The notes under the pieces are model-generated. The model was not told the DNA's origin. It ran no database searches and worked only from the letters and a program-made list of their open reading frames with translations. A program made the position numbers and the translations under genes. Shown piece by piece: positions 11,271-23,240 of a stretch of DNA of 64,000 nt (within the stretch, counting starts at the first letter, position 1; each line of letters begins with the position of its first letter). Origin of the DNA: Hetaerina americana. Lineage: Eukaryota; Arthropoda; Insecta; Odonata; Calopterygidae. The stretch is taken from NCBI GenBank assembly GCA_022747635.1, contig JAKTNV010000001.1, positions 44,308,946 to 44,372,945 of the forward strand. The letters run 5' to 3'.

Positions 11271-13204
11271 ACCGAATAACAGAAATATTAGTGCATCTCG
11301 TGGACTACTATTATATTCTTGCTACTTTTTCTTGGATTCACGTTCCATTATATGCCGGTGTATTGAAAAATTTCTTGCATACACAATTCTAAACCTACTT
11401 TTAAATATTTTCTACTTCATATTAACATAAGTATTCCTGGATTTTTTTCTTAACCGATTTATGTATAATTTTACGTATTTATTTTATTATAATACGAAAT
11501 TATTTCAAATATTATTAGGCAATCTCTCGTTATGCTCCTGATATTATACCCATATTTGTCAAGAGATGTTTGTAAAATGATATCCCAGACATATGAAGTA
11601 AAATTTTTCAAAATATTTTTAATGTTTTCCTTTTAACTCATTTTCGATAATCAGTGCTCATATTCCAATATGTGGATACGAGAACTTATAAATAATTTGC
11701 AAAACTGATAATGTATGGATATTGAAATAACATTTAGAAAAAAAATGCTTAAGTCTTTAGTTTTAATGCCGTTGAAAGGTACTCGTCAGGCCTGTCGTCA
11801 GAGAGCTTCCTCAATGTAAATAACCGCATTTCTCTGAATTATCTCCGCATGGCCTTACAAGTGGTTTTTCCACCGCTTTTAGGTGAACGTGTCGCCTCAC
11901 TTATCCCGCGTAAACCAGCAGAACAGATCCATAATTAATCTTTTTTTTAAGCTTTCATCTCCATGAAGCTAATGAAATCGTGATGTTAAGAGGTGCTTTA
12001 GCAAACAGATTCATCAAAGTCCGAAGAAGAAGATGGAGTGGTGATGGCAGGAAGTGTTGGGGCTGCGTGATAAGTGGGACCTAGCGCTCTGGCCGACACA
12101 ATAAGCTCGGCGCAGTTCTCTAAAAGTCTAGCAAGTGGGCTTTCGTGGCCATTGTGCTTCTAGGTTTACGCCGAAGAAGAGAGATTGATTGTAGAGTAGA
12201 TAAAATGCCAAATTTTTCAATATGCTATCTATATGATTTTTATCACACTTTTCCCCCGAAATTATATAAAAATTAACAGTTTTGATGAGTATTAACGAAT
12301 ATGATTCAAATGTATTAGTTAGAGATATAAATTCACGAAAAATGACTTTTTTAAGGCTGATAATTGATGATGGACGATTTGACGCGTCAGTTATTTATCC
12401 ATAGAGGCTGATTACTCCAAGACATATGGAAAGCTTGATCGTCATCAATCAAACGTAGCGTGTCGTTTAGTTTTATACTCCCGATATTGTTTTGATGAAG
12501 CAATTTTGATTGATTTGCATCTTTCATCAAAACCATCTGACGTTAAAATGATTTCTAAATCAGTAAAATAGGGAGGTATCTAACACGTGTGATTTATTTG
12601 AGGAGGAAGTGAAGTGGGTACCCTGAAATCGTCATTCTCATTAACGAGATCATCAAGTTTGTTTTCCATTACGTTATTGTTGTTTATGAAAGAATATTTC
12701 ATCTAAAAATGTTAAATGAAGGTAACTTTTCAACATACTGTACTTCATTGTCAATGATTCATGAATGTTGGGGGGAAATTTTTCCATTGCCTATTTAAAT
12801 CACCTTTTTAAAGCGATCTAGAAATATTGTGACTAAAAATTTGATCAGAAATTTTGATATTTTACTGGATAATTTCTTTATTTATACCCTACAGTTTTCA
12901 ATAATTGTTATTTACGGTATAAATCAATATTTCGACAATTGTATCACTTATTTCAACAAAAAGTGAAAATAAAGTTTGGAATATGTTCACTCATTGTATA
13001 AGAACGGAATAAGGAAAGCATTCAATCGATATAATTCAAGTTGAGATATTTCATACAATTATAATGCGATTTTATAACAATATCTTGGATTATTAGTGTT
13101 AAAAATAATAATGAATACACTTTTAAACATATGATAATGCCTGTTTGTAATCAAATTTAAATTTACATTTTCATTCAAAACCACAATCAGAGATATTAAT
13201 CCGG
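11271..13204. other. AT-rich non-coding DNA
   Basis: About 1.9 kb without a supported gene or repeat. Confidence 0.5.
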
Positions 13205-13447
13205 AGGTTGACTTGATTGGCGAGTTATGAATTCACCGAATACGATACTAAATCCAACGGCAAGGGCAATTCACTCATCCGGATGGGATGCCAGTTCCCC
13301 TCCCTGTGCCGGTTACGATTTCCCAGAAAGATCTGGAACCGAATGAAATCACAGAGCTTGGATGAAGCTGATAATCCAGAGGCAGGAATCGAACCCGGGC
13401 TCTTTGGTCAGTAGCTTAGAACTGTACCCACTGCACAGTCACGTCCC
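13205..13447 (-). mobile_element. tRNA-derived SINE, family B, copy 1
   Basis: On the minus strand the first 67 bases resemble a tRNA: a GGGACGTGACTGTGCAGTGG A-box region and a textbook B box, GGGTTCGATTCC. The body then reads CTCTGTGATTTCATTCGG and CAGATCTTTCTGGGAAATC. Corresponding words recur in the same order at 57399-57565, which defines a second SINE family distinct from family A. There is no clean target duplication that I can see, so the 3' limit is approximate. Confidence 0.7.
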
Positions 13448-13800
13448 TAAAAACGTTTTGTTGTAATTTTCAAAATATTTTATATGAATGTACACCTTGC
13501 ATTCATGACATGAAAGGCACCAGGACGTATTGTGCCGAGGGGCTCTATTTAATGACAGCCCCGAGCAGCACCAAGTAGGGAGGCCGTCACATCGGCGCGC
13601 AAAGAGTTGCCAAGTGGCGACGGCGCCCTTCAAATATTGCCTCCACATGAGACCGTGTACCACTACGCCTTGTCCCTGCTCCCATTCACTATTTGCGCGC
13701 TGGCGTGGAGCATTGTACGAAATCCAGGCTCCTTTCTTACGGTGCCCCCAGGGTTGAATGCCGATTTTACGACGGTGAACCATTGAGCGTGAGAAACTGT
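13448..13800. other. GC-raised patch next to SINE B
   Basis: Balanced-composition sequence, open for 75 codons on the plus strand (13530-13757) and 114 codons on the minus strand (13439-13783). It is not simple sequence, so it may be the remains of a coding element, but I recognise no domain. Confidence 0.3.
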
Positions 13801-14580
13801 CAAGTAATTGTACACGGGTCTAAATGGAATTGCCGATTCAAAAACATCAATGAAGAAAACTAGGGAAGAATAGGCTTAAGCAACTTTATCAAGTGGTACC
13901 GAAAGAAATATTTCATTTTATTCGCAGTCATTTGCCTTTTTTCTTCAAAAAACCATGGTGTTTCTCATCAAATTATTTTATACACATGATCAATACTGAT
14001 ATTATTGAAATCATGGGCAAGGGGTCTGAACAAAAAAATATGAGTTGTTCTCATTTTTCCTCATTTGTGTGTCTTTCTCCCTCTTCTCAGCTATTCCCTG
14101 TTTCCGCTTCGGGCAGGTTTTTTCGCAGCAGTATTTTTCGGCTCTCGTCCTTTCTTTCCTCAAGTCCAAGCCCATCTTTCTACTTGCTCAACGCATGGCT
14201 TGGATAACGAAGCGGCGGCATTCGTGAAACAAACTGCCTTTCCTCCGACGCACTTGCCCCTCTTTAACGAGGTCCTCGCAAAATTAAAAAAAAATCGCCG
14301 TAGAGATGCTGCCCACTTTGTTAAAAAAAAAGAAAACAGGAACGAATAAAAGGAGCAAAGGTCAAAAAAGAACGCCACCAATGCTTTTTCATTCTTTTTG
14401 TCGACATTTTTGCCCTGAGTAATAGGAGTTTGCCGTGCAGAGAAGTCGTTTAGATAGCAAGAAGATTTTTTTAAGTTTTTCTCATTACTTTTAACTCGAG
14501 ATGTTTTTTTTTGCGACGGGTGGCAAGAGAATCCCATCTGTTTATCTCCTCCCTTCACCTCTTGACCGATGATTCATTCG
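13801..14580. repeat. Pyrimidine-rich patch with homopolymer runs
   Basis: Centred on 14045-14180 the plus strand is T/C-rich, and A- or T-runs follow. Overlapping frames on both strands (up to 132 codons) are low complexity. Confidence 0.4.
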
Positions 14581-16828
14581 AAGTGTGATTCAACCTCTGT
14601 TAAAAATAGTGATACCATTTCTACCCTTCAACACGAGAGCATTTAAGACCTGAACCAGTTTTAATCGATTCTTTGTCCGTACCGTACAGTCTCGATTTTA
14701 CGAGATCAGCTTACGTTCGGCGTGCTTTGTCTAAATTTAGCCGTTATGCCATAATGAGAGTGCCCAAAGCTAATGACAGTAAACTCAAATGGGTTTATGC
14801 ATTATGTTTATAAAAGTAAATCATTGTTTTAAAATTATGCTTGTAAATCTATTTTTATCTCTGATATATGTTTGTAAGAGAATTATTTTGAACTAATACT
14901 CAATTTTAGTAACAATATACAGACCTTTCAGCTCATTCTAGTTTATATGTAGCCGACATGACGTTTGATAATTTGAAACCGCCATTAACTACTTCTGGCA
15001 TAAATACTGGATTGCTTTCATCAAACCAAGCGATCAAAATAACTCCTTGTCTGAAATAATTGCCTACCTTTTGGTTTCTCATTTTTTCGTACATTAAGAA
15101 ACTTTAAGGTGTAAATCATTTTAGATCTCAAAAGTATGGAAATTCAAGTTTATTGAATTGAAACTCTTTTTTGGATCTCTTTGCGTTCAATCCAAATTTT
15201 TATATCCTCATGAGCGTGTTTCCTATTGTTTATAACGGTCAGCGCTTTGCAAAAAACATTGCCCGATAGTCTCTTTCCTTCGAATTCCAAGATTTTTCTA
15301 AAGTCGTGCTTCATGAAAAATGGCTCTTAAAATACTTTTTACTAATATCCCTTTCTTTTTTAGTATCTTTTATGGTTCTATGCGTCGGTGAAAAAATATC
15401 TTTCTCTTCTCTCTTTTAGACTATACCATAAGGAGAGCAAAGGTTTATGGGACTCTGTTTAGAAGTTTGTATTCACGAATAAACGATTCGCAAAGAATAT
15501 ATATTTTTAAATATAAATTAAAAAACTACGATGAAAACTAAATTTTCGGAATTTAAAATATACTTTAACATGGTAAATATTTTTTTAGAGAAAAGGTTTA
15601 AAGAAAATATAATATAAGTTACCGTTTTTGAGACAGCCCTATGTTACATTAATACAATCAATCTAATGTAATTAATATTTACTCAGAGCAAACAAAGGGC
15701 AGGTACTTTATAAATGAGATTTTATTATACTCGTTAAAAAATTAAATTAATTAGGAAATATCCACGTATAACTTATTGCAATTTATATTTACTCATTGGC
15801 CGTCCCTCCGAGTTCTGCCAGCATCAAAGGAAACTTTAAGCCTCCTTCGCAGTGTATGGAATACAAGTAAGCAAATTCTCTTGCAGTTGTTTCAAATATA
15901 TTCCTTCCATAATACGGCAATTAAGAATATTTAATATGCAAAGAAACGCGACGGCTATGTCTATTGGGCTAAAATATATTTTATAAGTCAAATTTGTATC
16001 ATTCGAATAATCAGCTAGCCACTCTGGCAAAATTAACCGATCACCTTTTTACCTTTAACAATCGCGCTGCACTCGTCCTGAAACAAGTAATGACTGTTAA
16101 TATATTAGTTGTTTCATTCCTCAGAGATTGTTTTTTATCATTATTTTACATTAACATGGCATTTTAAGTGAATGGGTAGTTGATATTATGGGGAAATGAA
16201 TATCACAGGCAAAAAAGACGAGTTCACTTAGAAGGGGGAACAACCTATTGACTGCGGTGGGTTCGTTGAGGGCACATATGGTCATCATTCTACATTATTA
16301 CCGAAAAGTTGCTAAGTAATTTAGTAGTTGTCTAAGTATTTAATTTGAGAAATTTTGATTTTCTCGGACTAATTCGCCAATTCTTAGATTAATAAATGAA
16401 AACTCGCCCTCCGAATGATTTTGTCAATCGTATGACTCTATGTGCTAAGAGCTATAATTTGCTTGCTAGTCTATCAGCCTCCATTTCTATTAATCTTTTT
16501 TTAAGGCACTTCGCGATTCATAAAGGTCTTGATATAATAACTCCATTTACACAGGACCTGATATTAAATTATTATGACGTGTTACCATTCGTCAATTTCA
16601 GCTTAATATTCCTTAGGGGAGGTCATGATCCCTCGTTATTCCTTCCTGACATTGGCACAAGAGCCAAATTAGCCGAGCAATCGTGAGAATCAGCCAGTAT
16701 TCAATTTAAGGCCTTGGAAAAATTCTGAGAACGAGAAAAGGCACCCCTCTCTAACTTCGCTGCCGTAAATTGCTTGATACATAGCTCACACGCTGCATAA
16801 TTTGAGCCCGCTGCCTTATCTACTAATT
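14581..16828. other. AT-rich non-coding DNA
   Basis: No supported gene. A 96-codon plus-strand frame at 16396-16686 and a 64-codon minus-strand frame at 15836-16030 have no recognisable domains. Confidence 0.45.
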
Positions 16829-16890
16829 ATGTCTTCAACCGCTCCAGTTTCCGACGCTCAAAAGACCCCTACTCCGTCGGAAACCAAAAG
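16829..16890 (+). CDS. Candidate first coding exon
   Basis: An ATG with A at -3 opens a Ser/Thr/Pro-rich frame, MSSTAPVSDAQKTPTPSETK, in which codon choice is varied, unlike the simple-sequence frames elsewhere. AAAAG followed by GTACG could serve as a splice donor after 20 codons plus two bases. Without splicing the frame ends at a TGA 14 codons further on. The stretch is less AT-rich than its flanks. No downstream exon in phase 2 was found, so the call rests on this peptide and the donor alone. Confidence 0.25.
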
Positions 16891-17850
16891 GTACGATGAA
16901 ATTTACATGCTGCATTTTAAAGTGGCCCTCTGACCATGTATTAAAGCAATAATTTAAGCTACGGAAAGTCCAAAATATTCCCTAATTGCTACGAATTCGA
17001 CCGGAGCTTAATTTTCTTAAAACTTAATTACATCTGAATATCTATTTTTCATGCATTTTTTATTACTCCTGAATTTATTTTTTCAATTTAAAACTGTTTT
17101 TATTTTTTATTTTAAAATAAAATAACAATAAGTTGGCAATGATTTGAAGGTAGCCTTTGGCTGAATGGGAATTTCAAGTTACAAAAATATCTCCGCGTGA
17201 GATTAAATTTATAAATACATATTAACATTAAAATTTAAATCATTTTCTAAGTTTCCTAACTAAAGGACCTAAAATGGTGTAATTTTTTGGACAAAACTTT
17301 GGACAACACAAAATCTATAGTATGACTTGATTCGGTAAAAAGTGAAGTTGGTCAAACTTTTCTATTATATTTGCAGAATTTACCAAACAATTCATACCAC
17401 TGTAAAAAAGTTTCTAAATACCAGTGTCATTATTAGGAGTCGTCAATTGCAAGGTTCTAAAAAATATTCTTGAATTATATTATCATATAATGTTTGTATC
17501 ACTCTTATTGTATTTGGTATGATGAAATTCAAAGAATAATGAATCCGCTCCTAAAGTAAAATTGTTTAACAAAAAATTATTCAAGTTTCATTATGTTAAT
17601 CCATCCATAATTTTCCCTAAAATTATATTCCATACTTCTTACTATCGGACCCGGGCTCTCTACAAATTAAACTCCTTTATTTACAACCGTTTGGTTTAAG
17701 CTAATCAACTCTCACGCGTCGTGTATGAAATCACTTCTAGTAATCTTTTTGATTCTCACCGACCATGTTCATAATCAAACTCATATATTTCGCAATGAGA
17801 ACGACGAAAGAGGTATTTCAATATCGCCGCGTCTTAAATAAAAGCGAGCC
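16891..17850. other. AT-rich non-coding DNA
   Basis: Nothing supported. Confidence 0.5.
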
Positions 17851-18480
17851 GACATCAACAGGACCCCTTTGTTTCCCAACCGGCCCCTTCTTTCTACACC
17901 CCCGCTCCATATTCCCATTTGCCTTTCCCTCTCTCCCCAACCCTTTTCCTTCAGAAGGAAAGCCGCGTCCTCAGAATTCTTGCCCCCCCCCCGCTCCTCA
18001 AAAGCCGAGCCTCCTCGCCCGCGTTGTCTCTACCTGTTGCGGAAGACCTTTGGAGTCGTTCCGCTACTCCCTCCCTCCATGTTCTCCTTTTTGCTGGGAT
18101 TCCTTTTTTCTCCCCCCCCCACTCCCACCCACACTGCTCCCCTCTTTTCTTCGTTTCATTCGGCGTGGTCGGTTGGATGCTACAACTTCCATGCGGCGGA
18201 GAATAAGGTCATTCGCCTATGCGCAAACAAAAGCATTGAACTAAAAAAAGCGGAGAAAGAGAGAGAGAGTGTGTGTGTATGTGCGAGAGAGGAGGGAAAC
18301 GGAGAGGTGGATGAGGCGTAATGAAGAGACTTGCGTGGGATGCGCGGTAGAGAGGACGAGGATATCCTCTGAGGTGAAGGATGAAGGGGATACGGGAGGG
18401 ATTAGGGGAGGATGAAGTTGTTTTCGCCTTTTCACGCCGTGAATCCACTGCGCGTCGTAATCCCCTCATCTCGGTATTTT
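17851..18480 (+). repeat. Pyrimidine-rich island ending in GA/GT microsatellite
   Basis: A C/T-rich block (17860-18160) includes C-runs near 17983 and 18113. It is followed by a purine block with GA and GT dinucleotide repeats at about 18258-18290. Frames of 150-159 codons on the plus strand and 86 on the minus strand are composition artefacts. Confidence 0.55.
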
Positions 18481-18803
18481 TATTTATTCCATCTTAGCGT
18501 GCGTCAACCAATTTTCCCTAGCGTGGATTTTCTTCCGGGTTTCTTTTCTGATGATGAATATTTTGAATTCTTGAAATCTAATGTATTTTATCCTGATTAT
18601 TTTAATAGAAATTATTATGTGATATTATTTTTATTTCGTTAAAATTATTCAGGGTAACTTTAAATATTCTGAAGAGGAGCAGGTTTTGAAAAGTTTGTCT
18701 CAGTATTATGAAGAAGCATCAAGGACATTAGACGGCGTATAACATGACGTGTCTTTTAATTTAGCCGCTCGCTTTCGACGAATTTCCTGGAACGCCGCTT
18801 ACT

Positions 18804-18965
18804 ATGGAACTGTCTCTCCGAATCGTCCCCTTCCCCGGCACCAGCCTTTCGCGAAGTGTGTTCCCGCGTGACCCATACCCCTCGGCTACTTCTCTTAATC
18901 CGAGACGTTGCTGGTCTCCTCAACCCCTCTCTCTTTCTCTGGAACTGTCCTCCTTACGCCGCTGA
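18804..18965 (+). CDS. Short open frame of 53 codons, uncertain
   Basis: An ATG opens a frame starting MELSLRIVPFPGTSLSRSVF that ends at a TGA 53 codons later. The base composition is balanced and the frame is richer in varied residues than those in the pyrimidine islands. The stop codon overlaps a splice-donor-like GTGAGT at 18967. No homologue is recognised; chance is the simplest explanation. Confidence 0.15.
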   Translation: MELSLRIVPFPGTSLSRSVFPRDPYPSATSLNPRRCWSPQPLSLSLELSSLRR

Positions 18966-19740
18966 AGTGAGTCATAGTAGTTGATCGCGCTCTTCTATTT
19001 TCGATCCCCAAGTATAATGCCCAAAGTGCATTGCCAGATATAGATCCTCGCTGCTATTTTAGTTCGTGAGCGGTCTAAATTTAGCCATACTACATTTTGC
19101 GGCGCTTCGTAAGATATATCATTAGACCTTATTCTTTTGATTAAAGAATTACTTCACTTTCCCCTTAATGTGTAATAATAGAGGTTTTCAGATTTAATTC
19201 CAGCGCATTTAATTAAAATATTTTGGAAAGCCAAAACGTTGTGTAAGTTTTACAAATTTTCCAAAGCAATCTCAATTTTTTCTCTGAATTCTGCTTGCTA
19301 TAAACCAAAATTGAAATATTGCTTAATCGGTATGAACTCCTAAAATAAAGGAATACACGGGTGACTATATTTGCTATTTCATCGTCCGAAAAACTCTCTT
19401 TAGAATCGATTTGGTCTTCTGCATGAGTATGGTTTAACCTTCTTCGAGGTCAAGAACTTAACCAGCAGTTCTTAATGAGACATTATTTTCTATTCTCTCA
19501 ATAGTTTGCTCGTAACTTTACGGCGAACAAATACGAGTTAGGACGACCCTAATTTTTTCTCACCAGTTCAATCCGAACTCAAAGTAACGCCCGCTTCTCT
19601 TACGGCTCATGACTTGTCGCCTGGATTTTACGATTCCAAACCTTTCAAGTTGCCCTTTAAAAGTTACGGCACGACATCAAGGACTTTACGACCTACCTCC
19701 CGCTTCAATTTTTTGCTAATCATCCGTATGATAAAGAGCA
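18966..19740. other. AT-rich non-coding DNA
   Basis: Nothing supported. Confidence 0.5.
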
Positions 19741-20160
19741 CTGTAGAGGGACGTGGGGGGAGGGGTTCTCTTCTCGTGTAAGAAGAGAAACTTCGGCCCA
19801 AGTTCTGCGGGGTTCATACTTGGGAGAGCGACACCTTCCGTAGAGCATATATCCCCTTTTATGCCCCTATCCCCTTTTGCTTTGACTCCCCTCCAATTAT
19901 CCTGTCACATTCACGCTATGCGGCATTCATTCGCTCCAGTTTCTCGAAGTTACCTCGTTTTGAGGGGGGTTTAGTCTCTTTAAAGCTTTAATTCCTGGGA
20001 ATCTTCCCTCCCCCATTTCCTCCACCGGCTCCACCCCTTCCCTCACCTCCGTTTTCCTTTCCACCTTATCTCTCTCGCCCCTCTTCCTTTGTCCACCTCT
20101 ACAAATGAGGTGATGCAGCGCCCTTTTTCCGTTGCCGAGGGCCGCGAGCTCGAGTGACGT
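19741..20160 (+). repeat. Pyrimidine-rich island
   Basis: C/T-rich on the plus strand, especially 20000-20100. A 73-codon frame at 19753-19974 has no domain. Confidence 0.45.
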
Positions 20161-21020
20161 TCAACGTGCACAATCGGTTGCGATTCTCATTGTTCTCATC
20201 GCGTCATTTCTACCGAGGAGTTGACTGACCGCAGTTCAATGCCATACAAATGCTAAACCATTCAAATGATAAAGCATTGAAATTGCAAATTATTTTCGAG
20301 TTGTTAGTTCCCCTTCACCTTTACTTGCCCCTTGACCTGCGTCCTGTGAGAGTTGGATTGTCAAGTTAAATACTTGTATTCATAATTACACCCGCCATGT
20401 ATCCCTTACGTGTTACATTTATCTTACGTTTCTTTTTACTTTGCCCTCAGTTTTCTCTCAACTAAAAATTTTTCTCCGTGTTAGACCTCTTCCGGACTGA
20501 AATCGAGATATATTTCTCAACTGACTTAGCTGCCTATCTTTGGCTTTCAACTGGCTGGCCTTCTCGAAGCTAAAATGTATTTTTTAACACCTGAGTCAGG
20601 TTCAAATACAGCATCTGCGTCATAAGTAGTATTCTTTTTTATGAATCCTACATAATGCCTATGAATATTCATAGTTATCTCTAGCAGTTTGGATTGGAGG
20701 TTTTCGTCACACTTATTATGACTATCTTTACTAATTTAATTATTCTATCTCAATCATCAAAGCAGCGAATTTTAAATAATGACTCAACCGGAGTACCATC
20801 CTTTAACAAAATTTGCCTTTCACGAATTTTTACCTAATTGAAAACTGATTACTTCCGATGCCTTGTGAAATACATTTTAGTCGGTGATCGATAAGTTCTT
20901 GATCCGAAGTGTAATAGAATTTTTGCGTCACTCTTCTAACTCCAGAACAAGATGCCTATTCGCTCTTTGCCTCGGAATACTTTTCAAATCAATTTTACGT
21001 ATTTCTAAGCTACGCTCACA
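20161..21020. other. AT-rich non-coding DNA
   Basis: Nothing supported. Confidence 0.5.
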
Positions 21021-21760
21021 CCTATCCTGTGAGTTCAACTATACTATTGCGCAAGGGATATGATGATCTAGAATCACGGAAATCACCTTGGTGCTCGGTA
21101 AACTTTTTCCGTCCGTTTTTTTTCCTTTATATGCCTCCCAGTTTCGAAAAATTCTCTTCTGTGCTGCCTCAACCTCTGTCTCTCAGATGTTCCTCTGACG
21201 CGGTATTTTCTTCTTCCTCCCTTCTTTCCAAAGAGCCAAGGCGAAATCATTACATCTTCTGAGTCGTTACGTTTGTATTAGTGCGTTTACTTTCAAATCG
21301 GAGACTTCTTAAAAACTCTGCATGAACATTTCCCCCAACTTCTCTTTCCCTCTCCATGGTGCTCTTTTTTTGTCTTCTCCTTCCCATTAAGTCTTCGTCC
21401 TTCCTCTCATTCGTCGCGGAGAATTTTTTTCAGATGCTCCTCTCATGAAGGGATGGGACTTGACTATTTCACTGTTTTGCCGCCTCTTATTGGTCCTTTT
21501 TACCCTTCTCTTATTTTTTTTCTCCGCGAATCTCCACTGGAAGGCTTCCAGTCTCCCCGAAACGACGCCCTTGCTAAAACTTTTTGTCGTTTCAGCTGTG
21601 ATTCATCCTCTCTCTCTCTCTCTGAGTCGGAATGAAGTTCGGCCATTTCATGTATTTTCTTTTGGAATTTTGATTTTCTCGCGATGTTTTTCTTGTGTAT
21701 TCTAACAAAATTCCTCATTAGGTTACCTCGTGTCGCTGGGGAGGAATGGTATATCATCCG
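21021..21760 (+). repeat. Pyrimidine-rich island with CT microsatellite
   Basis: T/C-rich plus strand containing a CT dinucleotide run at about 21606-21622. The overlapping 77-86-codon frames on the plus strand and the 85-codon frame on the minus strand reflect this composition. Confidence 0.5.
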
Positions 21761-22398
21761 TGGGCACGAGTTATCTGCGAGTTAGCTCTGTTTTCATGCA
21801 AAAACTACCAAAATATCAAGAATGTTAATGGATCATCCAGATAAAAATAAAACGGTATTTTTTTAAAATAACTTATAATATTTATGACATTTCATGCGAT
21901 TTAGATTTCCGAATTGGTAGTATTTTAGGTACCACCTTCTTAGTAGAAATTTTAGTTCATAATATACACAGGTTTTTTTAAATATGACTCAGGCTCAATA
22001 TTTTCTGTTGACTTATTTTTTAGTTAGAGTAACTAAGCAATTCAGTCAACTTAGTAAAATTTTTTTCTCTTCGTTTGTCAAGTTGGTTGTCGGCTGGGTT
22101 TTCAGGTACCGCCAATTGTTTTCAAAGTAACATGTTTTCAACAGAAGGATGAGTCATTCGTCCGTATTACGTCGAATTACCGATTTTCTTAGGTTAGAAA
22201 ACTCATAAGTATCGTTTCAGTGCTTCGCACTATTTCATACTATGTATTCAACCGTGTAAGATCATTCATTCCATCTGAATGCGGTAATTTTGAAGACTAT
22301 GTTGATATGAATTCTTTGATAATACATGTACGAGTATAAAGGAATATTTAAACGATGGCAATTTTCAATAAATACAACGGAGGTTCACTGTCCAGTTC
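21761..22398. other. AT-rich non-coding DNA
   Basis: Nothing supported. Confidence 0.5.
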
Positions 22399-22461
22399 AA
22401 TATTCTATTCCTGAAGATGACATTAGTGTCAACCACAGGATGTCGAAATGCGTAGAATATT
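22399..22461 (+). repeat. Nested inverted-repeat structure of retroelement type
   Basis: AATATTCTA (22399-22407) pairs perfectly with TAGAATATT (22453-22461). Between them lie CTGAAGA (22411-22417), GACAT pairing with ATGTC, and GAAA (22445-22448). Words of this CTGAwGA...CGAAA style are common near the ends of Penelope-like and some other retroelements, and a related pattern occurs on the minus strand near 47196-47240. The outer pairing is not the topology of a hammerhead ribozyme. No coding part of such an element is attached. Confidence 0.3.
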
Positions 22462-22955
22462 AACATTTTACCTTTTAAATGAATCGTTTGATTCAAAATA
22501 GAAGGGAAAAAGTTTAAAAGGTTGTTTAAATTTATTTCAACTATATTACTCTTAGTTGTTAAAATGATGACTTGATTCTTAATTAATCTGAAAATATAAA
22601 ACATAGAATTCATTTCCCCAGGAAAACCTATGAAATAAGAATAGAATCCATGATTATGTACGTATTTTTTCTTAATTACTTAAGCAATAAAGGTCCTATA
22701 ATTGTGAAAAATTGATGGGATACTAATTATATTTGGCAAATTTAGTATTCCCAATTAAATAAGTAGAGTCGTTAATAAGTTTTAAAAATGGCTATTATGA
22801 CATTAATCTTACTGCTGCCGTTTCTCAAAATGCAAATCTTGGTGTTCCGTATCTTCTACTTCAGATTTTTGTTACTCAAGTAATTTTTTTAGGATCGATC
22901 TTAGTCTCCAAAGATATTAATTTCAGTATAAACTAAAAATATCTTTTGTCTATCC
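22462..22955. other. AT-rich non-coding DNA
   Basis: Nothing supported; an 82-codon minus-strand frame at 22365-22613 overlaps the inverted repeat and is not convincing. Confidence 0.45.
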
Positions 22956-23240
22956 TTTGAGTCCACCTATTAAAGTTCCAATATGGCCCCCCTCGAGATG
23001 GCTTCTTCGAGAATTCTTCCCCCCCTTCGCCTCCACCATCTTCGATTTCCCCAGCATCCGCTTTTCCCTTCTCCCTCCTCATCCCCCTTCGTTTCCCCTC
23101 CCCTTTCCCTACTCGGAGAATCTCCAGCTCTCACAGTCACTATCTCTCATTTCCTCTCCTCCCCTTTCGCCCTCATCCAATTCCGCCCCCGCCTTAAAGT
23201 GTTTTCATCCGTTGGTATGGCAATGTCTGAGTGCCGGTAC
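22956..23240 (+). repeat. Pyrimidine-rich island
   Basis: Strong C/T bias on the plus strand. Frames of 95 and 120 codons are Pro/Ser/Leu strings with no domain. Confidence 0.5.

Noticed and set aside
13381..13447. tRNA gene on the minus strand
   Set aside because: A and B boxes are present but the cloverleaf is incomplete and the sequence continues into a repeated SINE body.
22411..22448. Hammerhead ribozyme
   Set aside because: CTGAAGA and GAAA words are present, but the flanking arms pair with each other in a closed stem, which is not hammerhead topology, and the cleavage-site strand is missing.
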